Shown in pieces: positions 35,650-45,791 of a DNA stretch of 64,000 nucleotides. The first letter of the stretch is position 1. Each line of letters starts with the position of its first letter. Below the pieces are notes generated by a model, which saw only the letters and a program-made list of their open reading frames with translations, was not told the origin of the DNA and made no database searches. The position numbers and the translations under genes are program-made. Origin of the DNA: Anaeramoeba flamelloides (taxonomy: Eukaryota; Metamonada; Anaeramoebidae); contig JANTQA010000036.1 of assembly GCA_027625915.1 (NCBI GenBank), positions 7,957,001 through 8,021,000 on the forward strand. The letters are read 5' to 3'.

Positions 35650-38435
35650 TTTTTTTTTAAAAATTAACTTTGAAAAAAAAAATGTTTGAAACTCCAAATT
35701 ACCAACATTAATAAAAGTTAGGCTTTGTAGGTTCTTTTAAAATTCATACATTTACAAGTGAAAAATCTTATTGTCAACAATTTTAATTTCCTAAAGAAAT
35801 TGAGAATTTTGCACGAGACGTTCCAATGAAAGGTGCCCAAAAAATTTTTAACATTTTTTTTTTTTTGAAATTTATGGTTTGTTCAGGCTTTTCTTGTAAG
35901 ATTATCGACTCTAATACGAAGCTTATTATTTCTCTGATTTCTAAACAATCTAAGTTTGGTTGATTCTTAAAAATAAAGTGAATTTGTCATTTCTGACTGA
36001 TCCCCTTTGAGTGAAATGGAGTTTATTATTAATAAGAGAAAACTATAATATTTTTATACAACACTCAAAACATACAACAAGGTTTTTATAATCTTCAAAT
36101 AATGTATCTTAAAAATAATTTTATAATATAAAAACAATGAATTTTTTTTTTTTAATTTTTAGTAAATTTTTAAAAAAAAAAAAAAATTCATTGTTTTTAT
36201 ATTATAAAATTATTCTTTAAAACACACATACTATGGATTATGGAATTAAAATTTGTTTTGATTATTGAGTAAATTTTCAACAAAATAATTTTATTAGGGT
36301 GTATTTTGTATGAAAAATAAGATTTTTCAGCTTGATAAACTGTCTTTATATAATTATTTTTTTTTTTGATTAAAAAAATTTTTAAAATTGTTGAAGAGAA
36401 ATAAATTAGAAAATAGAATTTTATTAAAAATAATTTTTTTAAAATAGAAACTATTTCCAAAAAAGCTGAAGGGAATATCTTTTTTTCCTTTCATACAATA
36501 TTCTCCTTTTCAACGGTTCCATTAGTAAATTGAGTATAATAAAATTAAGAGATATATTAATACTGATTGAATTTCTTAGATATTTCTTTCAAAGTATTAT
36601 TTAATTTTGAAATTGCAACAAAGGAAATTTATTTTTTGGTTAAAAATTCAAATTCTGAATTAATGATCCGTTGCCACATTTTTATTGGCAAAATTTAATT
36701 TATAATTGCTTTGTGACTTAACATTTTGAATTACTGGGTAAATTCAATATGATTATATCATTTTTTTTTCCACTTTGCCCAACAAATCTTAATGAATAAG
36801 TAATTGAATTGAAAACTTTTGGAAGTTTGTAAAGCCATTTTAAAAAAGTGAATACTTTTTTTTTTTTTTATGATTTTGTCAGAATTAAAACTTTTTTAAA
36901 GTTTTGTGTTTTAATACTATTATTTTGCAATAAAGATTGAAAATTTTTTATTTCAGGTTTCTCAAATATTTTTTCAGCGTTTCTAAGTCGAAAAAAAGCA
37001 AGATCTTCACAAGATCATTTAATCATGATAATCTTGAGTTTTATTTAATTTGGATCTCTTTATTTTTGAAACTTTGAGATATAATTTTATTTTTTTTTAA
37101 TTTGAGAATAACAGTAAAGTGAAAACTTTTTTTTAAAAAAGGTGTTTTCCTTCACACCCCAACCTCTACATCACATTTAAAGGTTGGTCTCTCTCTTTAT
37201 TAAAACAGAAAACAATTAAAAAAGTTTTAATTCTGAAAATTTTTTCACTTTTTTAAAAAAAGAAAATTTCAAAAAGTTTTAACAAAAGTCCTCACATTTT
37301 TAAAACGGCTGTAAAAGTAATGTTGGTGATAATTAGAGCAAACCAAGTGAAGAAAAGGGTGTTATTTAATTTTCCTACCTCGGTATTTAAGAAATACCTG
37401 ATTTTCAATCCTCACTCCTCAAACTTGTAACTTCAAACTGTTAAAAAAGGTCAAATAAAAAAGAAAAGAGTTTTTTTACTTTTAATAAGTGTGGTGTTAA
37501 TTCTTGGGTTAGTGTTGGTTCAATTCGTGACGCTTCCTGTGAAAGTAAATTGTCACACACACCAATCACAACAAATAGCAAATGCTCCCAACTTTCTTCG
37601 TCTAAATACCCTTCATCCTTGGAGCCAATTTTTTGAAAGATCTCTATTACTTGAAGACATAATTTCACATGTGTTTGTGCTAGATTATTATTAATTCCTT
37701 TCCTTAATTGAAACAATAAACTGAAATGGCCAAATATATCCTGTTTTATTTTGAATTTTTAATTTTTTTTATTTGAAAAAATATTAATTGGTCAAGAGAA
37801 AAAAAAAGACAATTGTCACACAATAAGAGAGGAGAAATTAGAATTTAAGCAATAAACTGAATACTTTTATATTTCAGATTTCTTGGGGAGAAATTTCTTT
37901 TGGGGAAAAAAGAAAATAACAAAAAGAAAAAGAATAAAAATGAAAATTTTTTTTTACGCGATAGTATTTTTGTTTTTGTGAGCCAAATTGGGGTGGTAAT
38001 GACTTTCCTGATAGCCATCTTTTATACAGCTGTATTCCCTGTGAAATGGTTTCATGGTTGTCAAGGGAAAGAGCAAAGGATTGGCCTGTACATTCCATTG
38101 CCCATTTGATTGCAAATGGCGATCCTAATAGATCTTGTGGAGACTTCTTATCCAAGAGGATCTGAAGCACACTTTTGATAATAGTCTGTTTTATTGCAGG
38201 TGGAAATTTGATTAAAACACCAGAGTCTATGAAGAATTTTAGATGAGGAATTGTTCAGTTGTTTTTTTTTTTTTTTTATTTTATTTCACAAAGAAAAAGA
38301 GAATTTTTTTTTAATTCGTGTCTTGTTTTTTTCCTTTTGAAAGATTAAAAGGCAAATTACAAATCAAGAAAAATAATTTTTATTACCTTTGTTCTGTCTT
38401 AAAGGGGTTACAACTTCGATATGGGGAAGAAACAT
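30075..38435 (-). CDS. RALGAPB: RalGAP beta-subunit homologue, six exons
   Basis: Exons are 38435-38387, 38226-37958, 37740-37480, 35261-35065, 33179-33094 and 32902-30075, giving 1229 residues. Every junction has GT..AG and keeps frame. Landmarks matching animal RALGAPB, in order: KFPPAIKQTI; FAIKWAMECTGQSFALSLD; HVKLCLQVIEIF and ESWEHLLF; VVFDLWLQSG and KWRHQLQTIIQWS; IFFQAMSGI, NSILHIFGKSLF, ITRFYESLI. A Rap/RanGAP-type domain lies at about 1015-1185 (TCSVFYIGPGQ, FLTELGWIVDL, ELIFHVST, GLFYITIENY). RALGAPB forms an obligate heterodimer with RalGAP alpha, inactivates Ral GTPases, and answers to Akt. The 'IGND' loop bearing the catalytic Asn in active relatives is here FLSKNRVVVVW, consistent with a non-catalytic beta subunit. 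Acidic inserts lie in the middle. Two introns of about 1.9 and 2.2 kb hold transposons. No alpha subunit is in the window. Confidence 0.9.
33180..35064 (-). other. RALGAPB intron 4 (1,885 nt)
   Basis: It is bounded by GTAAAA (35064 downward) and ATAG (33181-33180), with exon phases matching across it (phase 2). About 700 bp of it is F5B copy 2 (34300-35013), ending only 51 nt from the donor site. The remainder is AT-rich without further exons that I could detect. Confidence 0.75.
34300..35013. mobile_element. F5B TIR element, copy 2, with a transposase helix-turn-helix remnant
   Basis: TA at 34300-34301 is followed by AACTCTTTTTCCAACCAAAG. The right end near 35011, read inward, is TACTCTTTTAAAAATAAAAG. 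It lies inside RALGAPB intron 4. On the plus strand 34473-34634 is open for 53 codons: EETKLEIIYQYKAGNSLSLI then SNELDIGILKDHYWIDVW. This reads like the first helix-turn-helix of pogo/Tigger and CENP-B-type DNA-binding domains ('EK..II..Y..G.S...IA..L.I'). An in-frame stop lies directly upstream, and the neighbouring frame supplies an ATG and a Lys-rich start, so it is a decayed fragment. Confidence 0.78.
35479..36025. mobile_element. F5A TIR element, copy 2, inside RALGAPB intron 3
   Basis: TA (35479-35480), then AACTCTTTTTCAGTCAAAGG at the left; the right end read inward is AACTCCATTTCACTCAAAGG followed by TA (36024-36025). The interior matches 24255-24823, with an added poly-T run at about 35617-35648. 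The minus-strand frame of copy 1 is broken here by several stops, although NNKLRIRVD is kept. Confidence 0.8.
36113..36216. repeat. Near-perfect palindrome, arms about 43 nt
   Basis: The left arm contains ATAATTTTATAATATAAAAA followed by CAATGAA and a T run. The right arm is its reverse complement: an A run, TTCATTG, then TTTTTATATTATAAAATTAT. The loop is about 18 nt. Weaker inverted similarity continues outward on both sides. It lies in RALGAPB intron 3 and could form a hairpin in the pre-mRNA or a cruciform in DNA. Confidence 0.85.
36900..37130. repeat. F4 dispersed repeat, weak copy
   Basis: Blocks such as 'CAAATATTTTTTCAGCGTTT..AAGTCGAAAAAAAGCAAGATCTT' and 'GAAACTTTGAGATATAATTTTA' follow the order of 25130-25260. 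Identity is low and the ends are unknown. Confidence 0.35.
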
Positions 38436-41388
38436 TTTGTTTTATTTGGAGTTGGTTGTGAATTTTGTTTCAAAACAACAAAAAAAAAAAATGATCTCCT
38501 AATTTTCAAAAATTTTTGGATTCAATAATTACACAAAAATTTCTTTATTCTGGTAAGTAGACCAAAACCAATCTTATTAAAAGTAAAGTAAAAGTGTTTT
38601 GGATTGTTGAACTTGATATATTATTTTCAAAAACTGTTTTATTTGAAATAATTTTGTTCTTTTTTAATTTGATTGAATATTTTTTTCCATAGATTGACAA
38701 TTGATTTTCATAATAAACATTCCTGAAAATAATTGTCAAATCTATTTTAATTGTTAAACAGTCATAAATATTCTCTTTTTTCAAATAGTATATAATCTTT
38801 TTTTGTTTATTTTAAGCAAAAACCAAGTTCAAAGATTAGACTGAGAATTGGAATCAGTCTATAATTCAAAACAATAAATCAACCATTCTTTAAGCTGGGT
38901 CAATTTTCCCGATTTGAGATTTCATAGAAAGAATAAAAAAAAGTGAATTTAAGGATTGTTTGGTGATATTCTTTTTTTGATTCAAGTGAAATCCCTTGAA
39001 AATTCTAAAAATGGGTATTAGTCCGGTTTTAGGAATTTAAGTTAAAGATATCTTACTAGATCAATGAAAAATAAGTAAAAAATAATTCGAAAAATTTTCT
39101 TTTTTTCTTATCACAGTCATCTTTTACTTAAATACATTTTAAAAATTTTTTTCCAGAATCTGAAGACCTAATTTTATAGAATAAATCGGAAAAAAATTTA
39201 ACTTTATTTTGAACTTCCTTATTTTTCCGTTACAAATAGAGTTTATCAATAAGTTGATTGTAATTTGTGCTTTTGGTGATTTAGATCTTTTTTTTTTTCA
39301 TGTGATTTTTTTTTGTTTTTAATTGGCAAATACAACTAAATAAAACAGTTGTCTAAATATGAAATGTTGTAAAAAATAAAGTTTTTATAATTTTCGAAAC
39401 AAATAAAGAGTTGAATCCATTTATCCAAATTTTGGTTATAGTTACAAAAAGACGGTTTTTGATTTTTGTACTCAAATGTATTTTCAATAAATATGGTTTT
39501 GTGAAGACAATACTCTATTTGAAAAATGATTTTTTTTAAAAAAATTGATCGATAAGTATTTGTAAAACTGATTTTTTAATTAAAATTATAAGTCTAATTA
39601 GATAATTAGATATTAAATACTAATCATTACCAAAATTTAGGTACATGGATTAAACTCTAAATTTCTTTGAAAAAATGTAAAAACTCTATTTTTTACAACA
39701 TATATATTAATACAACAGAAGTTTTTTTTATTTTTTTAAAATTTTCATCATGTCAATTTATTTCTTTCAAATTTCAAACACTAAAATTTTTTTTTCAACT
39801 AATTTCTTTCAAAATATAACTAAAGAGTTTATTTATGAGTTTTTCTTTTCTTTATGTGATGCATTTTGTTTTTTGTCAACTGGCTGGTATTTGCTTAATA
39901 TACCATAAAAATTATATTTCAATTAGATTTATCTTACTAATAATTTTTTTTCCAAGGGGTTGCCTTAATTTGTTACACTTTTCGAAAAAGGAAAATCAAA
40001 ATTTTAGTCAAAATTTTTTGTCATTTATTCGGTAAAAATTAATAGACAATGTTTTTTTAAAAGAAATAGCTTAAAAGGGAATTTAAAAAATGATTTATAG
40101 AAATGTACATAGATTATTTCCTTTCTAGATTGACATTTCGAACTCTCAAAGAAAGAGATAGTTTTAAGAAGTATTTGTTTATTAGTTTGGTGCTTTAATG
40201 TTTTTAATATTTGTGTAAACTCAAAATATCACAAGTAAGGGGTCTTTTAAAGTTTTTACATAGAAAAAGAATAAACAGAAAGTTTAGTTTTTTTTAATTT
40301 CAAAAAAAAGGAAAAGAATTTTGAAAATATATAAATAATTTACATGAATTATTTAGTAAAAAAAATTTGGAGTTCCTTAATTTGAAAATATATTTTTGAG
40401 AAAATTTTTAAATATGGTTAATAAAACACAGGAATTATTTAAAAATCTTACCATTTTTATAATTTTCCAAATACAGCAGTTTATTCGACATTCAATAATA
40501 TGTCTAATTTTAAACCAATTTTGGAATTTAACACATAAATATCTATAAAAAAATTTAAAATATGATTAGGATTTCTTGATAATTTTGTTGAATTTTTTAT
40601 GATTCAAAAATTTTTTATCAAGTATCTATTCTTTTATTTTGGTCAAAATTTACCTATGTTTACTCTTTCATATGTTAAAAATTTCTTTTTTTTTTTTCAG
40701 AATAAAAATTTACGGATTCAATATTATATTTAATTATCTTTTTTTCTCAGTTTTTTTTGATTGGTTAATGTATAGGATTCCGATGAAAAAAAGAAAAAAG
40801 GTTTTTATTTTGATGTTTTGGATTTAATTTTTATGTAGATATTATTTTAGAAAAGGTAATACTGAATGATCAAAAGTGTTACTTTGTCTCAAAAAAAAAA
40901 GAGAGAGAGAGATTGAGATCATTTTATATTTAATTACACTTACTATCCAAATAGAAAACTCAAATAATTCAGAAACTCATGTAAATTATAATTTTTCTAA
41001 TCTTTGAAAAAATTCATAAAAAATCATAAAAAAAATATATCCTATTTGGTATGTAATAGATAATTATCAAGTAACCATTAACCTTTCTGATTCAGATATT
41101 GATTAAATTTTCTAAATCTATTAATTTTCACCCTGTTATCAATTTAGAAATAAAAAAACTCTAAAACTTTAACATTGATATGGATAAAAATTAAAAAGGA
41201 TAATTTATTTTATAAATTAAATTTTACAATCTTAATCATTTTTTAATTTAAAATAATTTAATGCAGTGGAATTTGAAGAAGGTGTTTGGTTATTTTGAAA
41301 ATAAATTAAATGGGTTAATAATATTTGATAAAAAATTGTTATTCAAATTTACTCGGTTTTAATGTCAAATTTTCGTAAGAAAAAGATC
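38436..41388. other. Gene-free stretch upstream of RALGAPB
   Basis: No exon with coding composition was found in 3 kb. The ATG-initiated frames near 39835 and 40639 are Phe/Ile-rich and look random. The promoter of RALGAPB must lie at the right of 38435, but no motif is recognisable in A/T-rich DNA. Confidence 0.4.
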
Positions 41389-41870
41389 TACAGTTAAAAA
41401 AATATGTACACAGCCACAATAATTCGAGTTTCAAAATATAATCCATGCTTTTTTTTCTTATTGTTCCAATCCAACATACAATCAACTATCCAATTGTACA
41501 CTTAAGCTCAAATTGATTTTGATCCTAAAATCCATGTTTTCAGTAAATTTTAAATTAGGAATGCAATTTTTCAAAATTTTTTCGTTATTTTCACAACTTT
41601 TTTAAAATTATTTTGTTTTTTGTTTTGATAAAAAATTAGATCAAAAAATTAACTCTATTTTTTGAAGATAAATTTTCCAATTTGATCTTTCATTTTTAAA
41701 ATTTCTTTTTTAAAAATAGAACTTTAAGAAACCAATACAATATTATATTTAACTAAGTTTATTGCAAGTTTCTTTGATAGATTAATGTTTAGGTCTTCTA
41801 TAACAAAAAAAAAACATGATTATAATTTTGAAACACGGATTTTAGTTTTCTTTTCAGAAGATTTATTATA
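41389..41870. mobile_element. F3 element, copy c (plus orientation)
   Basis: TA (41389-41390) is followed by CAGTTAAAAAAATATGTACA. A second conserved TIR block follows: AATTCGAGTTTCAAAATATA then ATCCATGC. The opposite end has CATGATTATAATTTTGAAAC, then ACGGATTTTAG. The interior contains 'TTAACTCTATTTTTTGAAGA' and 'TTTCTTTGATAGATTAATG'. CAGT-type tips on TA are typical of Tc1/mariner-like ends. The right tip near 41870 is approximate. Confidence 0.68.
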
Positions 41871-41889
41871 ACAACAACAAAATAAGAAC

Positions 41890-42870
41890 GAAAAATCATT
41901 CTGAATCTGATTGAAATTTTATCTAATTTTTTCATTTTCTTTTGGTTGAATCTTTTGTAAAGTTTTTTATTTGATTTCGAGAATTCAACTCCGGTATATT
42001 AATTTTTGAAATAGTATTCTCTATTTTGGAAAAGTTTAATAAAAATCATATAGTCAGATTCAAATTTTAGGTACAAACTTTCAGCGAAATTTAAGGCATA
42101 AAAAAATCTCAAATTAAGGCTAAAAAATTTTGAATTTTATTTTTTACAAATTATTTTACTAGAATCGAATTTTGTGCCTTAATTTGAGATTTTTATTGTA
42201 CCTTAATTTTCGTTGAAAGTTTGTACTTTAAATCTGAAACTGACTGTTGAAAAAAGAATTTTAACAACAGTTTAAAAAAGTGTAATGGTTTAATAACAAT
42301 CAATATGAATGGAAGAAGAAATCTAATGTTATGTATTTTTTGTACTCAAGCTCTGTAAGTCGATAGACTGTATCCAAATTTTGGAAACGAAAAAATTATT
42401 TTTTAGATTTTTCTTTTTTATTCTGGATTTTAACAAGTTTAATTGGAAAGGTGATTGGGAAAGTTTGTCTTCAAAAAAAAAAAGATTTGTTAAAAATACA
42501 GACTTTCTCTGGTCTATTTTATTGGTTTGTACTATTATTGATTTCGATTATTCCTTTATAACATATTTCTGGTTTCAAAATTAAATTGAATGAAACCAAA
42601 AATTGAATCAAACCAAAAATATTCAAAAAATGAAAAATTAACGATTTTAACTCTGATTACCGTAGATTTGTTAAATTTTTCCAAGAGAGTAGTTAACAGC
42701 TTTTTGATTTTTAAAGTTTTTGTCTGTTGTAGAACTCAAATCTTATTTTTCAGTAAGGTTCTAACAATTCTAATTCTTACAAATGGTAAAATGTTCAAAC
42801 CTCCTTTATTAAGGAAATATTTTCATTATCTTTTTGAAATTCGTAAAGCTTTTCTTTCCTTTTGGTGGTC
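41890..42870. repeat. F2 dispersed element, copy 2, interrupted by F10
   Basis: It follows F2 copy 1 (14540-15265) in order: 'CTGAATCTGATTGAAATTTT', 'TAATAACAATCAAT', 'AATTGAATCAAACCAAAAAT', 'TTCAAAAAATGAAAAATTAA'. It is longer because an F10 element (42051-42250) sits inside it. The plus-strand frame at 42590-42874 is probably incidental. Confidence 0.55.
42051..42250. mobile_element. F10 short TIR element
   Basis: The left arm (about 42052-42120) contains GTACAAACTTTCAGCGAAAT then TTAAGGCATA and AATCTCAAATTAAGGC. The right arm (about 42175-42246) is its reverse complement with scattered changes, including GCCTTAATTTGAGATTTTTA and CGTTGAAAGTTTGTAC. Arms of about 66 nt flank only about 55 nt, so the element is mostly inverted repeat. 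It lies within an F2 copy. Confidence 0.75.
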
Positions 42871-43022
42871 ATAAACCATCAGGAGTCACAAACATAAATA
42901 AAAAGGGGCTGCTCAAGGAATCAGTTCTCACCAATAACTTTTCGAGTTGAAATACTTTTGCAACAAAAAAAGGAAAAAAAAAGAAGTTAAAATTTTTTTT
43001 CCTCTTAAAATTCCAAAAACAC

Positions 43023-43324
43023 ATGTCCAACAGAGTATTCTCAAAAAATCATCTTGTGTTCAACCCTAAGAATCCTGATAGAGTAAATTTGGAACTCAAA
43101 TTGAAAGAACTCAGAAAGTAAATAATACCAGAATTATTTTAATACTAAAAAGAAAAATAATATGTTCTCATCTTTTTCATCCTGTTTTTTGCTTATTAAT
43201 CTTCAAATTGAGAATATTCAAGGGGTGTTTTCTTTTTCTTTGAATTAGCTCTTTATATTGTTTGTATGAAACAATTATTTTGATGGGTGAATACAGGGAA
43301 ATGCAAAGAAAGATTAAAAAATAA
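43023..43324 (+). CDS. Possible tiny two-exon gene, unrecognised
   Basis: Exon 1 (43023-43117) reads MSNRVFSKNHLVFNPKNPDR then VNLELKLKELR and has a composition like the host exons. GTAAAT follows. A possible acceptor (ATACAG, 43291-43296) in the right phase gives a short second exon, KEMQRKIKK and stop at 43324, 40 residues in all. An earlier acceptor (AATTAG near 43246) stays in the same frame and would add about 16 residues. I recognise no family; the C-terminal half looks like a short amphipathic helix. It could also be an upstream ORF or first exons of a longer transcript running toward the gene at 43517. Confidence 0.35.
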
Positions 43325-43516
43325 AAAAAGAATGTGAGATAAAAACTCTTTCTTGAATTTCAAAAAGAAATGTGAGTCTTTGTTTTTGTGAAACAAACAA
43401 TGACTATGTTTTGGTTTTTCAAACCAACAGTTTCAGTAAATATTTAGGGATATTTTATAAAATCATTTTTATTTTTATTTTTCTTTTGATTTTTTCCTTA
43501 CATAAGACTCTAATTG

Positions 43517-45296
43517 ATGAACAAAAATTATAACACGCACGAATCACAAATAGCACACACATTTTTAGATTATTTTTTCAAACTGTTGTACAACCAACCT
43601 GAAAAAATTTATGAATGTTATGAACCCAATTCCAAGTTGTCAATTGGGAACGAAGAAGACAACACCCTTGATATTCCAAGTACCGGAGAGGTTTGTGATA
43701 AATTCTTTTTTCTTTATTTTTTTTTTTTCTTTTCCCATCACCTACCAACAAACAAAAAGACAAAATTATTAACTTTCTCCCAAAAATGGTGTTTTGTAAT
43801 TTTAAATTTGCTTTTTTTTCTTTTTTTTAAAACTCAAAAAAACTATTTTTTTTTTTAAATACCCTTAGCAAATCGAGATCAAACTTGAGGAACAAAGATA
43901 TAATAAATGCGAAACATTTATTTCTGATGTTGTATGTCAGGACAGCATTAATGAAAGTGTAATGATTAATCTTATTGGATGGTTAACAAATGGTAATGAA
44001 CAGCCAAAGAAATTTTGTCGATCTTTTCTTTTGCAAAATTCAAACCAAGATGAGTATTTCATTAGGAACGATATCCTTAGATTTTTAGATCTGAATTTTA
44101 TACCTCAACAACAAATGCAATATAGGAGGCAACAACAACAAAATTATCAAGATGAAAATTATAATTACCAAGACCAAAACGAAGGCTTAGGATCTGGTGA
44201 CGAATATACCCATACACTTAGCGATCCTGACGAGCAATTAACAAGCTACCAGCAAAGAAATAAAGAGATCGGACGGAATTATGAACAAGAACAAGAATTA
44301 AATGAATGGGGATATCAAGATGAAATCCGATCTGATGAGGATCAATACTATCGCAAGGTTCAAGAATATGCCTTTGACGACCAAAGAGAGAGTAGCTCAC
44401 AACAACCTGTGGAGTTTTCAGGAAAAAAAGATCCCAAAACAACGAAAAAAAAAAAGGGAGCAGGAAAAGGAAAGAAAAAGACCAAAGGGAAAGCAAAACT
44501 TAAAGGGAAAAAGAAAGTCTCGGGAAAAGCAGAGGTGGTTACTAAAAAGGGATCAACCACTAAGGCAAAAGGAAAGGGGAAAGTCAAAGGGAAAGGGAAA
44601 GGAAAAGGAAAAGGGAAAGGAAAAGGAAAAGGATCCAAAAAAAAGTTAACAGAAAACACTAATGAAGAAGTAAAAGAAACTAAATTGGAAAACGAAGAGG
44701 CAACAGTAAAGAAAAAGACAAAAGGATCAACAAAAACAAAAAAAAAAGGAAAAGGGAAAGGAAAAGTCAAAGGAAAAGGAAAAACAAAAGGAAAAGGAAA
44801 GAAAATTGAAACTAAAGAAACAAACGAAAAAATGAAACAAGAAGAGGCAAAGGGAACAGACAAAGGCACAGTAACGAAAACAAAAAAAAAAGTCTCATCA
44901 AAAGCAAAAGGAAAAGGAAAGGTGAAAGGAAAAACAAAAGGAAAAGGAAAGAAAATAGCAACTGAAGAAAAGCTAGTAAACAAAACAGGCACAGATACAG
45001 AAATAGTAACAGGAACAGAAAAAACCAAAACCAAAGCAAAGAAGGGGAAAGGGAAATCTAAGGGAAAGGGTAAAGTAAATGCAAAATCAAAAGTGAAAGC
45101 TGCAGGAACAGAAATAAGAACAAAAGAAAAGCCAGTAAAAAAAATAGGCACAGGAACAGGAACAGAAAAAAAAAAAACCAAAACGAAGAAAGGGAAAGGG
45201 AAATCTAAGGGAAAGGTTAAAGTAAATACAAAATCAAAATCAAGTGTAAAGGGAAAAGGAAAAAAGAAAACAAAAGAAAAGGAAGAAAACCTATAA
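43517..45296 (+). CDS. G3BP-type NTF2-domain protein with Lys/Gly-rich tail
   Basis: Two exons, 43517-43690 and 43869-45296, are joined in phase 0 across a 178-nt intron (GTTTGT..CTTAG), giving 533 residues. The start is the ATG at 43517, preceded by an in-frame TTG. Residues about 8-132 form an NTF2-like domain in the G3BP subfamily: FLDYFFKLLYNQPEKIYECY, then QIEIKLEEQ, VMINLIGWLTNGNEQPKKFC and YFIRNDILRFLD, equivalent to human G3BP 'VVQVMGLLSNN..RRFMQTF' and 'FYVHNDIFRY'. Next come a Gln/Tyr-rich stretch (about 138-162) and an acidic region (about 163-235). Residues about 243-533 are almost entirely Lys, Gly, Thr with KGKGK repeats. G3BP proteins nucleate stress granules and dock Usp10/Ubp3 on the NTF2 dimer. 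No RRM or RGG motif is seen; the KGK tail may replace them for RNA binding, which is inference. Confidence 0.88.
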
Positions 45297-45791
45297 ATGG
45301 GAATCATATCAATAAATTAAAACAAAATGTAATCTAATCCCAAAATTTTTAATAGATTTGAATTTTAATAAACTTGGTTATTATATTATCTTAAAATTTA
45401 TTTTTAAAATTTTAATAATTTCAAAAAAAAAAAAAAAAAAACAAACATATTTAATTTGTTTATATTTCCTGATTAACAAAATACACTCTCAAATTTTAAA
45501 AATTTATTTAATTAAAAAAAAAATTATCATGATTTCTTTTTATATTTTTTTCATAATTAAAATAATAATTTAATTATATTCAATTCGTGTTGTTGAATAT
45601 GTGTTTTATATCTTTATTTATTTTTTTATTTTGTTAAATTCTTTTCCAATGGTTTTTTTTTTTTTTTTTAAGAAAAAGATTTGCTTATCTTGGTTCTCTG
45701 ATGAATACAACAAAATCAATTTTTGTAACATTAAATTTCAGAGTAGAGAAATTGATGATCGATATTTCAATTGCGGATTTATTTTAAAATA
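45297..45791. other. AT-rich 3' flank of the G3BP-like gene
   Basis: Nothing beyond A/T homopolymers and low-complexity frames is visible. Confidence 0.4.

Larger units (their letters stand above)
35262..37479 (-). other. RALGAPB intron 3 (2,218 nt)
   Basis: It runs from GTAAAA (37479 downward) to AAAAAAAG (35263-35262), phase 0. It contains F5A copy 2 (35479-36025), a strong palindrome (36113-36216) and an F4 fragment (about 36900-37130). No additional exon is needed to match the family between flanking exons (..ELTPHLLK/VVFDLWLQ..). Confidence 0.75.

Noticed and set aside
36197-36460. 87-codon minus-strand frame in RALGAPB intron 3
   Set aside because: It has Ile/Lys/Phe composition of random AT-rich DNA and overlaps the palindrome arm; no family resemblance.
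44360-45307. Long minus-strand open frame rich in Phe, Pro and Val
   Set aside because: It is the antisense of the KGK-repeat tail of the G3BP-like gene. AAA/GGA repeats cannot make stops on that strand, so its length is expected by composition.
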